From contig JOAZ01000036.1 in assembly GCA_000720535.1 (NCBI GenBank), forward strand, positions 1 to 48,271: a DNA stretch of 48,271 nucleotides. Reading direction: 5' to 3'. A program made the position numbers and the translations under genes. Positions within the stretch are counted from its first letter, which is position 1. Every line of letters begins with the position of its first letter. Shown here piece after piece: positions 23,855-30,757 of this stretch. Below the pieces are notes generated by a model that ran no database searches, had not been told where the DNA came from, and saw only the letters and a list, made by a program, of their open reading frames with translations. This stretch comes from Streptomyces halstedii (GTDB lineage Bacteria; Actinomycetota; Actinomycetes; Streptomycetales; Streptomycetaceae).

Positions 23855-24385
23855 ATGGAAAACACCGCCCGCGACTACGCCGAGGCCACCCACACGCGCG
23901 CCGAGGCCGTCACCCTCTACCGCCCCGAGCCGATGCAGGGTCACCCCGTCGCGTACCGTCCCGTCGCCGCCCCCGAGGCCATCCCGACCGTGGTTGAGGT
24001 CCGCACCCTCGACGGCCGCACGATCTACCACTACGCCGACGCTTCCGCCCCCGCCGGCACCGCGACCGCGGCCCCCGCCCCGGCCTCGACCGCCGTCCCC
24101 GCATGGGCCAAGACGACGGCGCTCCTCCTCGTCTCCGCGTCCGCCTCGTTCGCCCTGGCCGCCTACGCCCTCAAGTTCTTCGCCGAGGCCGCCGCCACCC
24201 TCGCCGCCGCCCTGGTCCTCCTCGCCAAGATCGCCGTCGTCCTCGCGTTCGTCTTCGCCCTGGTGGCCGCCGTCGCCAAGCGCGGCCGGGGCGGAAAGCA
24301 GACCGCCACCGCCACCGCCACGGCCACCGCCGGACTGTTCGGCCGCGCCAAGGCCACCGCCACCGCCACGATCAACAACCGATAG
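23855..24385 (+). CDS. SpdD-like membrane protein, 176 aa
   Basis: A ~75-residue hydrophilic N-terminus is followed by two long hydrophobic segments (about 80-105 and 110-140: FALAAYALKF; LAAALVLLAKIAVVLAFVFA) and a Thr/Ala repeat tail (TATATATATA). The AKAT/ATAT low complexity resembles SpdD-type proteins. It is the first gene after the clt-like region and is followed 11 bases later by the next gene. Confidence 0.65.
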   Translation: MENTARDYAEATHTRAEAVTLYRPEPMQGHPVAYRPVAAPEAIPTVVEVRTLDGRTIYHYADASAPAGTATAAPAPASTAVPAWAKTTALLLVSASASFALAAYALKFFAEAAATLAAALVLLAKIAVVLAFVFALVAAVAKRGRGGKQTATATATATAGLFGRAKATATATINNR

Positions 24386-24396
24386 GAGCCCCGCAC

Positions 24397-25047
24397 ATGA
24401 CCGCGCTCAAGATCCGCAAACTCACCGTCGGCGGCGCCCCGGTCCGGTGCCCGAGCCGGGGGGCGGGCAGCGTCCCGCGCGAGCTGACGCTCATCCCCTC
24501 GGGCGGCATCATCAACGCGACATGCGGCGAAATGCACGCCGACGCCTCGGGCAAGCGCCGCAGCCGGGCGCAGTGCTTCTTTCAGGTCGAGAACCTGACC
24601 ACGGCGCAGCTCCACACGCTCTCGCAGGCCGAGGAGGGCAAGCCGTTCCGCCTGGTCCTCAAGGCCGGAACCATCGAGGGCGTCCTCGTCGCCAAGGGCC
24701 AGGGCGCCGCGCAGTCCAAGGCCGCCCGCGCCGCCGCTGCCGCCGCCGCGAAGTCCGGCAAGACCGCCCCGGCCGGGCCCGCCAAGCCCGCCGGGCGCGC
24801 GACCGGCGGAAGCCTGGCCGCAGCATTCGGCGCCGTCGCCGCCGTGGCGGGAGCCGTCGGACAGACCGCCGCCGCTGCCGGACAGGTGGCCACCGCCGGG
24901 GCCTCGGCCGTCGGGTCGGTCGCCGACCTCGGCCGCGAGGGCATCGGCGCCGCCCGCGACGGCATCCGGGAGGCCGGGGCCGCAGGCGAACGACGGCACG
25001 AGCGCAAGATGCGCGGCGCCGGGGACAACGGTGGCGCCGAGGACTGA
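24397..25047 (+). CDS. Hypothetical transfer-module protein, 216 aa
   Basis: ATG 24397 follows ATAGGAG. Residues 1-100 look like a compact domain with two Cys (VRCPSRGAG ... INATCGEMHA ... CFFQVENLTTAQLHTL). Residues 110-190 are Ala/Gly-rich and could form amphipathic helices (AAAFGAVAAVAGAVGQTAAA). The end is charged and Gly-rich. Shares the operon with the SpdD-like gene. Family not recognised. Confidence 0.66.
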   Translation: MTALKIRKLTVGGAPVRCPSRGAGSVPRELTLIPSGGIINATCGEMHADASGKRRSRAQCFFQVENLTTAQLHTLSQAEEGKPFRLVLKAGTIEGVLVAKGQGAAQSKAARAAAAAAAKSGKTAPAGPAKPAGRATGGSLAAAFGAVAAVAGAVGQTAAAAGQVATAGASAVGSVADLGREGIGAARDGIREAGAAGERRHERKMRGAGDNGGAED

Positions 25048-25160
25048 CCAGGCCGCCACCCACCCGTGCGCGCCCCCGGGAGCCGCGAGACCGGGCCCGG
25101 GGGCGCCGGCATGTCCGGCGACGCATCCGAAAACCCTCGTAAGTTTCAAGCCAACTGACA

Positions 25161-25197
25161 GTTCTACTTGTAGTTGTGCTGCAACCTGTGTCATCGT
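25161..25197 (+). promoter_or_regulatory. CTTGTAG-family promoter/operator, site F
   Basis: TACTTGTAGTTGTGCTGCAA is followed by CATCGT 18 bases after TTGTAG. An ACTGACAG half-repeat lies 12 bases upstream. The site lies about 41 bases before ATG 25238. Confidence 0.72.
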
Positions 25198-25237
25198 GAG
25201 AACGCACCGACCACCGAACCCAACAGGGGGAAGACAG

Positions 25238-26038
25238 ATGACCGAGCAGACTCTCACCGCCACCGCCGCCGGGCCGATCCTCGCCGCCGTCCGCGCAGAC
25301 ATGGGCGAGGTGCTCGTCACGATCGACCCGGCCGCCACCGCCGCCCGCGTCGTCATCAGCACCGAGGACGCCGAGGGTCCGGCCGCCGACGCCGTCCGCC
25401 GCTCCCGCATCACGCAGGACGGGAACCGCCTGTCGATCACGGTCCCCGAGGTCGAGGGGTCCACCGTCGTCATGGGCAACATGAGCTTTCGCGGCGGCGG
25501 CGTGAACTTCGTCCAGAACGTGACCAGCGTCGGCCGAGGCCAGACCATGACCGGCGTGACGATCGTCAACGGGCGAGTCGTCTCCGGCGGGATCTCTGGC
25601 GGCGGCACCGTCGTGAGCGCGATCGAGGTCCGCGTCACCCTCCCCGCCGGTTCGGGCGTACAGATGAATGGGCGGAACGCCAACCTCACCGTGTCCGGTC
25701 CCCTGGCCGCCCTCGACTACAGCGGACACAACGGCAACGTCCGTACGGGAGTGGTCGGCCGGATCAAGGTCCGCACCCACAACGGAGACACCGACGTCGA
25801 GGCCGTCACCGAGTGGGCCGACGTCGAGGGCCACAACGGAGACACCGAAATCGGCTCGTACGGCGGCGGCGCCGCCCGCCTGATCACCCACAACGGGAAC
25901 GTCCGCCTCGCCGCCTCGCCCGCCGCCTCGGGCCAGATCGAGGCCCGTTCCTACAACGGGAACATCCGCCTGCACGGCACGAATCGGCCCGGCCTCGACG
26001 TCCAGACCTCGACCCGCAACGGCCGCGTCACCAAGTAG
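25238..26038 (+). CDS. DUF4097-like beta-repeat protein
   Basis: The 266-residue product carries a repeated turn motif HNGN or HNGDT (SGHNGNV, THNGDT, GHNGDT, THNGNV, SYNGNI, STRNGRV) at intervals of 20-25 residues in the second half. That is the signature of DUF4097-type right-handed beta-helix domains. The first half is a Gly/Val-rich beta region. No signal peptide is visible, so it is probably cytoplasmic. It starts a new unit under a CTTGTAG promoter. Confidence 0.8.
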   Translation: MTEQTLTATAAGPILAAVRADMGEVLVTIDPAATAARVVISTEDAEGPAADAVRRSRITQDGNRLSITVPEVEGSTVVMGNMSFRGGGVNFVQNVTSVGRGQTMTGVTIVNGRVVSGGISGGGTVVSAIEVRVTLPAGSGVQMNGRNANLTVSGPLAALDYSGHNGNVRTGVVGRIKVRTHNGDTDVEAVTEWADVEGHNGDTEIGSYGGGAARLITHNGNVRLAASPAASGQIEARSYNGNIRLHGTNRPGLDVQTSTRNGRVTK

Positions 26039-26074
26039 CGCCCGGCCTGCCGTCCTCCCGAAAGGACCCGCGCC

Positions 26075-26155
26075 ATGTCGCGCGCCTTGTGCCTCGTCGT
26101 GATGGTGGCCCTCCCCATCGTGACCGCCGTCCTCCTCCTGCACGGCCACGTCTGA
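26075..26155 (+). CDS. 26-residue membrane peptide
   Basis: ATG 26075 follows GAAAGGA. The peptide is one hydrophobic helix (LCLVVMVALPIVTAVLLLHG) with a basic start. It is too small for most gene finders but has a good site and sits in register with an operon of small genes. Confidence 0.5.
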   Translation: MSRALCLVVMVALPIVTAVLLLHGHV

Positions 26156-26231
26156 GCCGCTCACCCTTCCCCGCTCGACCGCCGGGCCTCGCCCGAGGCC
26201 CGGCCCCGACCACCGACCAAGGAGACACCCC

Positions 26232-26432
26232 ATGCCGCAGTTCAACGCAGGCGACGAGGTCGAGATCACCGCGTGTGCGGACGACCCCCGCGCGGTCGGC
26301 AGGACCGGCCGAATCGTGGACGAGGTCGAGCCCGGCCCGCTCACCGGGGGCCGGTGGACCGTGAACGGAATCGGCCTCCTGATCGGCCCCGTCCTGTGCC
26401 ACTCGCACGAGCTGACCAAGGCCGGGCGCTGA
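26232..26432 (+). CDS. Small SH3/KOW-like protein, 66 aa
   Basis: ATG follows AAGGAG at good spacing. The sequence reads as a small beta barrel (FNAGDEVEITA ... VGRTGRIVDEVEPG ... GGRWTVNGI) similar to SH3/KOW-type folds. No catalytic motif; probably a binding module. Confidence 0.65.
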   Translation: MPQFNAGDEVEITACADDPRAVGRTGRIVDEVEPGPLTGGRWTVNGIGLLIGPVLCHSHELTKAGR

Positions 26433-26477
26433 ACCCCCACCCATCCACAGCTGACCCGATCGGAAGGAACCGACCGC

Positions 26478-26879
26478 ATGAACACGTCCACCCGAAACAA
26501 CGTCGCCCACACCATCCCGGCGAACTCGGCCCGCCTCCTCCTCTTCATCGTCGGCGCTGTGCAGATGCTCGTTCCGGCCGCCGCCGCCCTCGCCGCCGCA
26601 TGGTTCATCGAGCAGCAGCTCGCCGACGACGTCCGCGGGTTCGCCCGCGTCGCGTGCATCGTCGTCGCCGGGATCGTCGCCCTGGCCGCCGTCGATCGCA
26701 CGGTGACCGACCTCACCGAGGGTGCGCACCGCCTCGCGTACGGACGGCTGAACGGCCCGCGCTCCTGGTCCTGCGAGGACTGCGGCCGGACGATCACCGC
26801 TCGCCTGTGGACGCCGTACGAGGCCGCCGCGTTCGAGGCCCACCTCGCGGACCCGAAGGCCCACGACTGCCCGAAGTAG
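26478..26879 (+). CDS. Two-TM protein with zinc-ribbon-like tail, 133 aa
   Basis: Hydrophobic segments at about residues 20-45 and 58-75 precede a soluble C-terminus with CEDC...H...DC (SWSCEDCGRTITARL ... HLADPKAHDCPK) that probably binds one zinc. Ribosome site GGAAGGA. It lies in the accessory operon downstream of the DUF4097 gene. Function unknown. Confidence 0.66.
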   Translation: MNTSTRNNVAHTIPANSARLLLFIVGAVQMLVPAAAALAAAWFIEQQLADDVRGFARVACIVVAGIVALAAVDRTVTDLTEGAHRLAYGRLNGPRSWSCEDCGRTITARLWTPYEAAAFEAHLADPKAHDCPK

Positions 26880-26955
26880 TGCCGGCACTCACCGCCCGAC
26901 CGACCGCCGGGGCCCCCGACCGGGGCCCCGGACCCACACCGGAAGGAACCGCCCC

Positions 26956-27384
26956 ATGTCCGTGAACCGCGCCGCCGCCTACCCCGCCGTGTACGCCCTC
27001 CTCCGCATCGCCGCCGACGTCGCCGACCACTGGGTACAGAGCGACCACCAGGCGCAGCACAAGGCCAAGCCGGGGGCCGAGGGTCACAAGGCCCTCGCGG
27101 GACACGTCGCCTCGTACGTGGCCACGCAGGGCGCCGCGCTTCTGGTGGGGAACCGCCTCCTCGGCCTCGGCCTGCGGCCCCGCAGCATCGCCGCCGCGCT
27201 CACCCTGTCCGGCGCCACCCACTACGTGATTGATCGCCGTTGGCCGGTCCGCAAGACGGCCGAGGTCACCGGCAAAGCCAACTTCTACGAGCTCGGCGGC
27301 CCGCTCGGCGGCGCCTACCTGCTTGACCAGGCAACACACCACCTCGCCGAGGGCCTCGCCGCGTACCTCGCCGTCCGGGACTGA
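26956..27384 (+). CDS. DUF3307-like protein, 142 aa
   Basis: The H-D-x-Q cluster (VADHWVQSDHQAQHK), the GHVASYVATQ segment and the later HYVIDRRWPVRK resemble DUF3307 proteins, small proteins with conserved His/Asp that are often phage- or plasmid-borne. A hydrophobic helix lies around residues 70-95. Ribosome site GGAAGGA. The role is not known for the family. Confidence 0.68.
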   Translation: MSVNRAAAYPAVYALLRIAADVADHWVQSDHQAQHKAKPGAEGHKALAGHVASYVATQGAALLVGNRLLGLGLRPRSIAAALTLSGATHYVIDRRWPVRKTAEVTGKANFYELGGPLGGAYLLDQATHHLAEGLAAYLAVRD

Positions 27385-27388
27385 TCCG

Positions 27389-27640
27389 GTGCCGCCCCGA
27401 CTCACCCCGAACCGGCTCGCCGCGCTGCGCATGGCCGCCGCGCACCCCAAAGGCAGCATCGACGCCCGCAGTGTCACCAAGGCCGACGAGCTCGCCCTCG
27501 AAGAACTCGGCCTCGCCGACTCGATCGACGATTGCGGCCACGTACAGGGAGCGCCGGACCCCGAGGGCGAGCACCGCGGACACCCGCACTTCTTCCGCAT
27601 CACCGAGGCAGGCCGGACCGCAGCCGCCGACGAGAGCTGA
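27389..27640 (+). CDS. Small winged-helix-like protein, 83 aa
   Basis: GTG 27389 starts two bases after the DUF3307 stop. Sequence layout (LTPNRLAALRMAAAHPKGSI ... LALEELGLADSIDD ... HFFRITEAGRTAA) resembles a winged helix ending in a LTEAG-type wing common in actinobacterial plasmid proteins. Probably binds DNA or nucleotides; evidence is pattern only. Confidence 0.62.
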   Translation: MPPRLTPNRLAALRMAAAHPKGSIDARSVTKADELALEELGLADSIDDCGHVQGAPDPEGEHRGHPHFFRITEAGRTAAADES

Positions 27641-27652
27641 GGACCCGACGCC

Positions 27653-28462
27653 ATGTTCCGTACCAGCAAGAGCCGCCGCGCCATACGCGCGGCGGCCGGG
27701 GGAGGACCCGAGAGCATGACCAAAGACACCGGCCTCGACACGTTCGACGCACTGCGCGAACTCGCCGAGCTACAGCGTGAGTCCGACCGGCTGCGCGTGG
27801 CCACCGCCGCCCGGATCACGTACGAGGAGGTCATCGCCCGGCATGACGAGCTCAAGGAGACGGGGCCGGGGACCAACCTGCGGGAATTCGCCGAGGTTCG
27901 CGAGGAAGCCGCCCCGTACCTCAGTGGCCGCAGGCCGGTCCCGCCGCCGGTCCCGTCGGCCGAGCTGATCGCCTACGCCCGGCGCCGGATCGAGGTGTTC
28001 GGCCGTCTCGCCGAGGCCGGGATCGAGGGCGCCGCCGAGGGTGTCACCGAGGCCGAGGCCGAGCTCGCCGAGGAGCTGCGCAAGGTTCCCGAGATCGAGC
28101 TCGTCAGCTTCGGATTCCTGCACGGCCCGGCTCCCGAGGCCGATCTCGTCGTCGACATGCGCCGGCACTTCCGCGATCCGCACGTGAACCCCGAGATGCG
28201 ACAGCTCACCGCCGAGCACGAACTCGTGACGCGCGCGGTGTTCAACACCGACGGCGTTCCCGAGCTTGCCCGCGCGATCCTGGCCGCCGTCGAATCCTTC
28301 CGTGCCGGGCCCTCGGCGGGAACGGTGCGCGTCGCCGTCGGATGCGCAGGAGGCCGCCACCGCTCGGCCGCGATGGTCAACTACCTCGCCATGCAGTACG
28401 GCGCCGAGGTCAAGGTGACCGCCGAGCACCGCGACATTCACCGGCCCGTCGTCGAGCGGTAG
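27653..28462 (+). CDS. Stand-alone RapZ C-terminal-domain protein
   Basis: Residues ~145-269 match the RapZ C-terminal domain: SFGFLHGPAPEADLVVDMRR, DPHVNPEMRQLT, and the signature GCAGGRHRSAAM followed by HRDIHR. In enterobacteria this domain binds the small RNAs GlmY/GlmZ and amino-sugar ligands. The P-loop kinase-like N-terminal domain of RapZ is absent; the first ~140 residues are helical and unrelated. ATG 27653 has a GAGGA site, but ATG 27716 behind GGGGGAGG is equally good. It closes the accessory operon. Its plasmid role is unknown. Confidence 0.82.
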   Translation: MFRTSKSRRAIRAAAGGGPESMTKDTGLDTFDALRELAELQRESDRLRVATAARITYEEVIARHDELKETGPGTNLREFAEVREEAAPYLSGRRPVPPPVPSAELIAYARRRIEVFGRLAEAGIEGAAEGVTEAEAELAEELRKVPEIELVSFGFLHGPAPEADLVVDMRRHFRDPHVNPEMRQLTAEHELVTRAVFNTDGVPELARAILAAVESFRAGPSAGTVRVAVGCAGGRHRSAAMVNYLAMQYGAEVKVTAEHRDIHRPVVER

Positions 28463-28488
28463 GACCGGCCTACAGCGGACAGACACAC

Positions 28489-28522
28489 GAGCGCCCGGCC
28501 CCTCAACAGGGGCCGGGCGCTC
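28489..28522. terminator. 15 bp perfect hairpin
   Basis: GAGCGCCCGGCCCCT and its exact inverse flank a 4-base loop after the RapZ-domain gene; it also faces the convergent minus-strand genes. Confidence 0.85.
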
Positions 28523-28545
28523 GCGCATGGACGGGGGAGGGAGCG

Positions 28546-28677
28546 CTACGAAGGCCCCCCGCCGCCGCGTGTGCCCCGTTCCTGTGCGATGGCCCGCCGT
28601 GTGGCCCGTACGGTGTCGACCGCTATCCGGAGCCGCTCGGCGCGCGCCCATAGCCGCTGTTGCTGGTCGCTGGTCAC
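28546..28677 (-). CDS. Short helical protein, 43 aa
   Basis: GTG 28677 overlaps the stop of the upstream gene (GTGA). The product is a single basic helix (QQQRLWARAERLRIAVDTVR) with a Gly-rich end. Inclusion rests on coupling; no family. Confidence 0.5.
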   Translation of the reverse strand: MTSDQQQRLWARAERLRIAVDTVRATRRAIAQERGTRGGGGPS

Positions 28678-28919
28678 TGCCACGCCCCCGGCTCCGCCTT
28701 GACGTAGTCCCACCGGGCCCGCCGGTAGAAGTCGTGACCCGTGTCCCGGGTGTGCTCGGCGATCCACCGCTCGACGGCGGCCTCGGTCTCCTGGTGGTCC
28801 GAGTCGGCGCCGCAGTCGGCGTCTTCGCCGGTCACGCACACCGCCTGATAGGTGGCAGGCGTGACCGGGTCGGCCGTGATCGTGTAGTCCCGCATCCGGT
28901 AGCGGGCGCGTACGGCCAT
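28674..28919 (-). CDS. DUF7848-like protein, 81 aa
   Basis: The pattern RYRMRDYTITADP ... CVTGEDADCGA ... VERWIAEHTRDTGHDFYRR ... VKAEPGAWQ is that of a small Streptomyces family (DUF7848 by memory) found with XRE regulators. It has two conserved Cys. It starts five bases after the preceding minus-strand gene ends. Confidence 0.72.
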   Translation of the reverse strand: MAVRARYRMRDYTITADPVTPATYQAVCVTGEDADCGADSDHQETEAAVERWIAEHTRDTGHDFYRRARWDYVKAEPGAWQ

Positions 28920-28923
28920 GCCG

Positions 28924-29355
28924 TCACCGCCGCCGGTCGGTGTGATGTGTGGAACCCCCGTACTCGCCGGTTGCCGGATCGCGCGAGCTGACGGTCATGG
29001 TGAGGTGCCACTCCCACATGCCCTCGACAGGCCCCGGCATCTTCGCCAGGGCGAGGGAGTGAGGTTCGAGGTTGGGTGCCTGCCGTGCTACCTCGGCGGC
29101 GGCTTGCAGGGCGTCGGCCGGGGTCGAGCCGGTGCACACGAGTGCGGTGAGCGCGCTCACCGAGACGTCGGCGGACGGACCGAGGGCAGGCAGTGCGCCG
29201 ACGGCCGTACGCGCCTCGTCGAGGCTGCGGACGAGGTCATGGGCGAACGCCGGGCCCTCGACTCGTACGGCCTCGGCCCGAAGTGCCGGCCGAAGGGTGG
29301 GCAGATGCTCGGGGCCCTGATCAGGGGGCGGGGAAGTGTGTTCAGAGTGCGCCAT
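28924..29355 (-). CDS. Hypothetical protein, 143 aa
   Basis: I take ATG 29355; a GTG nine bases upstream is possible and neither has a strong site. The product is mostly helical with a beta C-terminus (WEWHLTMTVSSRDPATGEYG). Its upstream region carries the GGCGCACAG palindrome, shared with the divergent regulator at 30758. Probable first gene of a three-gene minus-strand operon. Confidence 0.62.
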   Translation of the reverse strand: MAHSEHTSPPPDQGPEHLPTLRPALRAEAVRVEGPAFAHDLVRSLDEARTAVGALPALGPSADVSVSALTALVCTGSTPADALQAAAEVARQAPNLEPHSLALAKMPGPVEGMWEWHLTMTVSSRDPATGEYGGSTHHTDRRR

Positions 29356-29389
29356 GTCCGGCACCGTATGAGCGGATCGGCGCGCCTTG

Positions 29390-29408
29390 GGCGCACAGTG
29401 TGTACGCC
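29390..29408. promoter_or_regulatory. GGCGCACAG palindrome, copy 1
   Basis: GGCGCACAGTGTGTACGCC differs from a perfect palindrome by one pair and is followed by TTGTGCGGG. It lies 35 bases upstream of the minus-strand gene at 29355. Confidence 0.7.
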
Positions 29409-29424
29409 TTGTGCGGGTGACCCC

Positions 29425-29470
29425 GTATGCCCCCAGCTCACAAACAATGATTGTTCGTCATAACCCCTGT
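29425..29470 (+). promoter_or_regulatory. CCCCAG...GTCATAAC element, copy 2
   Basis: CCCCAGCTCACAAA, AATG, then CGTCATAACCCCTG with the same 34-base span as the other two copies. Confidence 0.7.
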
Positions 29471-29507
29471 TCGCGCCCCCGGTTGGGCGATGAATGACGT
29501 AAGTGAT

Positions 29508-29550
29508 ACTTGCAGCTCAACTTGTAGTTGAGTTGCAAGTGTGTAAGGGT
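29508..29550 (+). promoter_or_regulatory. CTTGTAG-family promoter/operator, site G
   Basis: ACTTGCAG (29508) and ACTTGTAG (29520) repeat with a 12-base period, then TTGAGTTGCAAG. TTGTAG and AAGGGT are 17 bases apart. ATG 29599 follows about 49 bases later. Confidence 0.72.
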
Positions 29551-29598
29551 GTGAGTGCGGCAGGAAGCCGCAAGAACACCCAAGGAAGGGACCGAAGA

Positions 29599-30000
29599 AT
29601 GCCGGTCATCGCTCCGTACCTCGCCGAGAACCTCCTCGCGAAGCCGTGGAACCAGAAGCGCAACGAGGAGAGCGCCGAGCGCGCGTTCGCCCGCCTCGCG
29701 GAAACCGCGTGGACGCCCCTCGCCGGATACCCCGGCAGTGACGTGCACTGGCTCGTTCGCTGCGAGCTCTGCGGCTGGGAAGGGCAGATGTTCTACAGCC
29801 ACATGCGCCGGGACCGCGTCCGTCACCGCGGCTGCCTGCCCGCCGCGCAGCGCCCCGAGGCCATCGCCGCATGGGTGACCCGCCAGGGCCAGGAAGCCGG
29901 AGAGGCGGCGGACGCGCAGCGCACCGAGGCGGCGGCCGTCGAGGGCGAGGCCCGCGCCGCCGAGGTCGACGTCGAGACCCGCCCGCCCAAGGCGGCGTGA
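29599..30000 (+). CDS. Zinc-ribbon-like hypothetical protein, 133 aa
   Basis: ATG 29599 with GGAAGGGA upstream. A core CELCGWEGQMFYSHMRRD then HRGCLP suggests a C2HC zinc site around residues 52-80; the C-terminus is Glu/Ala-rich. The gene is single, driven by site G plus the CCCCAG element, and ends in a set of hairpins. It is one of the most heavily regulated small genes here, but I cannot assign a function. Confidence 0.68.
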   Translation: MPVIAPYLAENLLAKPWNQKRNEESAERAFARLAETAWTPLAGYPGSDVHWLVRCELCGWEGQMFYSHMRRDRVRHRGCLPAAQRPEAIAAWVTRQGQEAGEAADAQRTEAAAVEGEARAAEVDVETRPPKAA

Positions 30001-30004
30001 AAAC

Positions 30005-30136
30005 GGCCGAGGTCCCCGGCGCTGGAATCGCCGGGGACCTCGGCCCACATCATCGCAGGGCGCCCGCTCCCACCCGGAGCGGGCGCCCTGCGGCATGAGA
30101 GGGCCCCCGGAGCAAGGCGCGAGCTCCGGGGGCCCT
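30005..30136. terminator. Three consecutive strong hairpins
   Basis: Perfect stems lie at 30005-30045 (16 bp), 30057-30090 (15 bp) and 30100-30136 (14 bp), between the convergent genes ending at 30000 and 30184. The stems have unrelated sequences. Confidence 0.8.
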
Positions 30137-30183
30137 CGGTGGCCGTGCGCAGCCCCCACGGGGGGGGAGGGCCGCACACGGGG

Positions 30184-30678
30184 TCAACAGGCGCGGGAGT
30201 GCTCCGCGCGTTCCGCCTCGGCGACGAGCACCGCATCGCGCAACGCGGCCGGGTCAACGTACCGCGCCATGCCCGCAGTTGGACGGCTCAGCCATGCGGC
30301 GTGATAGGCGCCCTGCGGCCCGAACGGGACGAGGAGGAACGTCGTTCCCGCCCGGAGTGCGCGCACGCCCTGGAGCTCGCCGAGCGGCCCGGCGGCGCCC
30401 GCCTCAACCAACACGATCAGCTCGCTTCGGCTGTGGTCGGCGATCACCGGGAATCCAGCGTCGAGCGGCACGCCGAGGCAGTCGAGCGCGGCGAGGCCCC
30501 GCGCGAGCGGCGCAATGGCGAGGGCCTCCCACCCTTCGGACACGGTGTCCCACGCCTGACCGACCGCCACCAGATCCGTAGCGGAGCGGCCGGCATATCG
30601 CAGGCGTTCGTACGTGTCGGCGTCGAGGTCGAGGAGCGCGGCCCAACCCGGTTGGGCGGTGTTTTGGGACTTGGCCAT
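30184..30678 (-). CDS. Hypothetical protein, 164 aa
   Basis: ATG 30678 has only a weak site. The product is a mixed alpha/beta protein (LIVLVEAGAAGPLGELQGVR ... FLLVPFGPQGAYHAAWLS). It is divergent from the XRE/TPR regulator with the perfect GGCGCACAG palindrome between them, so it is probably a direct target of that regulator. Family not recognised. Confidence 0.66.
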   Translation of the reverse strand: MAKSQNTAQPGWAALLDLDADTYERLRYAGRSATDLVAVGQAWDTVSEGWEALAIAPLARGLAALDCLGVPLDAGFPVIADHSRSELIVLVEAGAAGPLGELQGVRALRAGTTFLLVPFGPQGAYHAAWLSRPTAGMARYVDPAALRDAVLVAEAERAEHSRAC

Positions 30679-30711
30679 ATCCGGACGGTAGGGCGCGTAC
30701 AACGGAACGTA

Positions 30712-30730
30712 GGCGCACAGTCTGTGCGCC
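30712..30730. promoter_or_regulatory. GGCGCACAG palindrome, copy 2 (perfect)
   Basis: GGCGCACAGTCTGTGCGCC is a perfect 19 bp palindrome followed by TTGTTCG. It sits midway between the divergent starts at 30678 and 30758. Confidence 0.75.
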
Positions 30731-30757
30731 TTGTTCGCTCGGCCCGGAGTAGAGCCC

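Noticed and set aside
24659-26797. 712-codon minus-strand open frame
   Set aside because: Antisense to the DUF4097 gene and its operon; no ribosome site and no domain.
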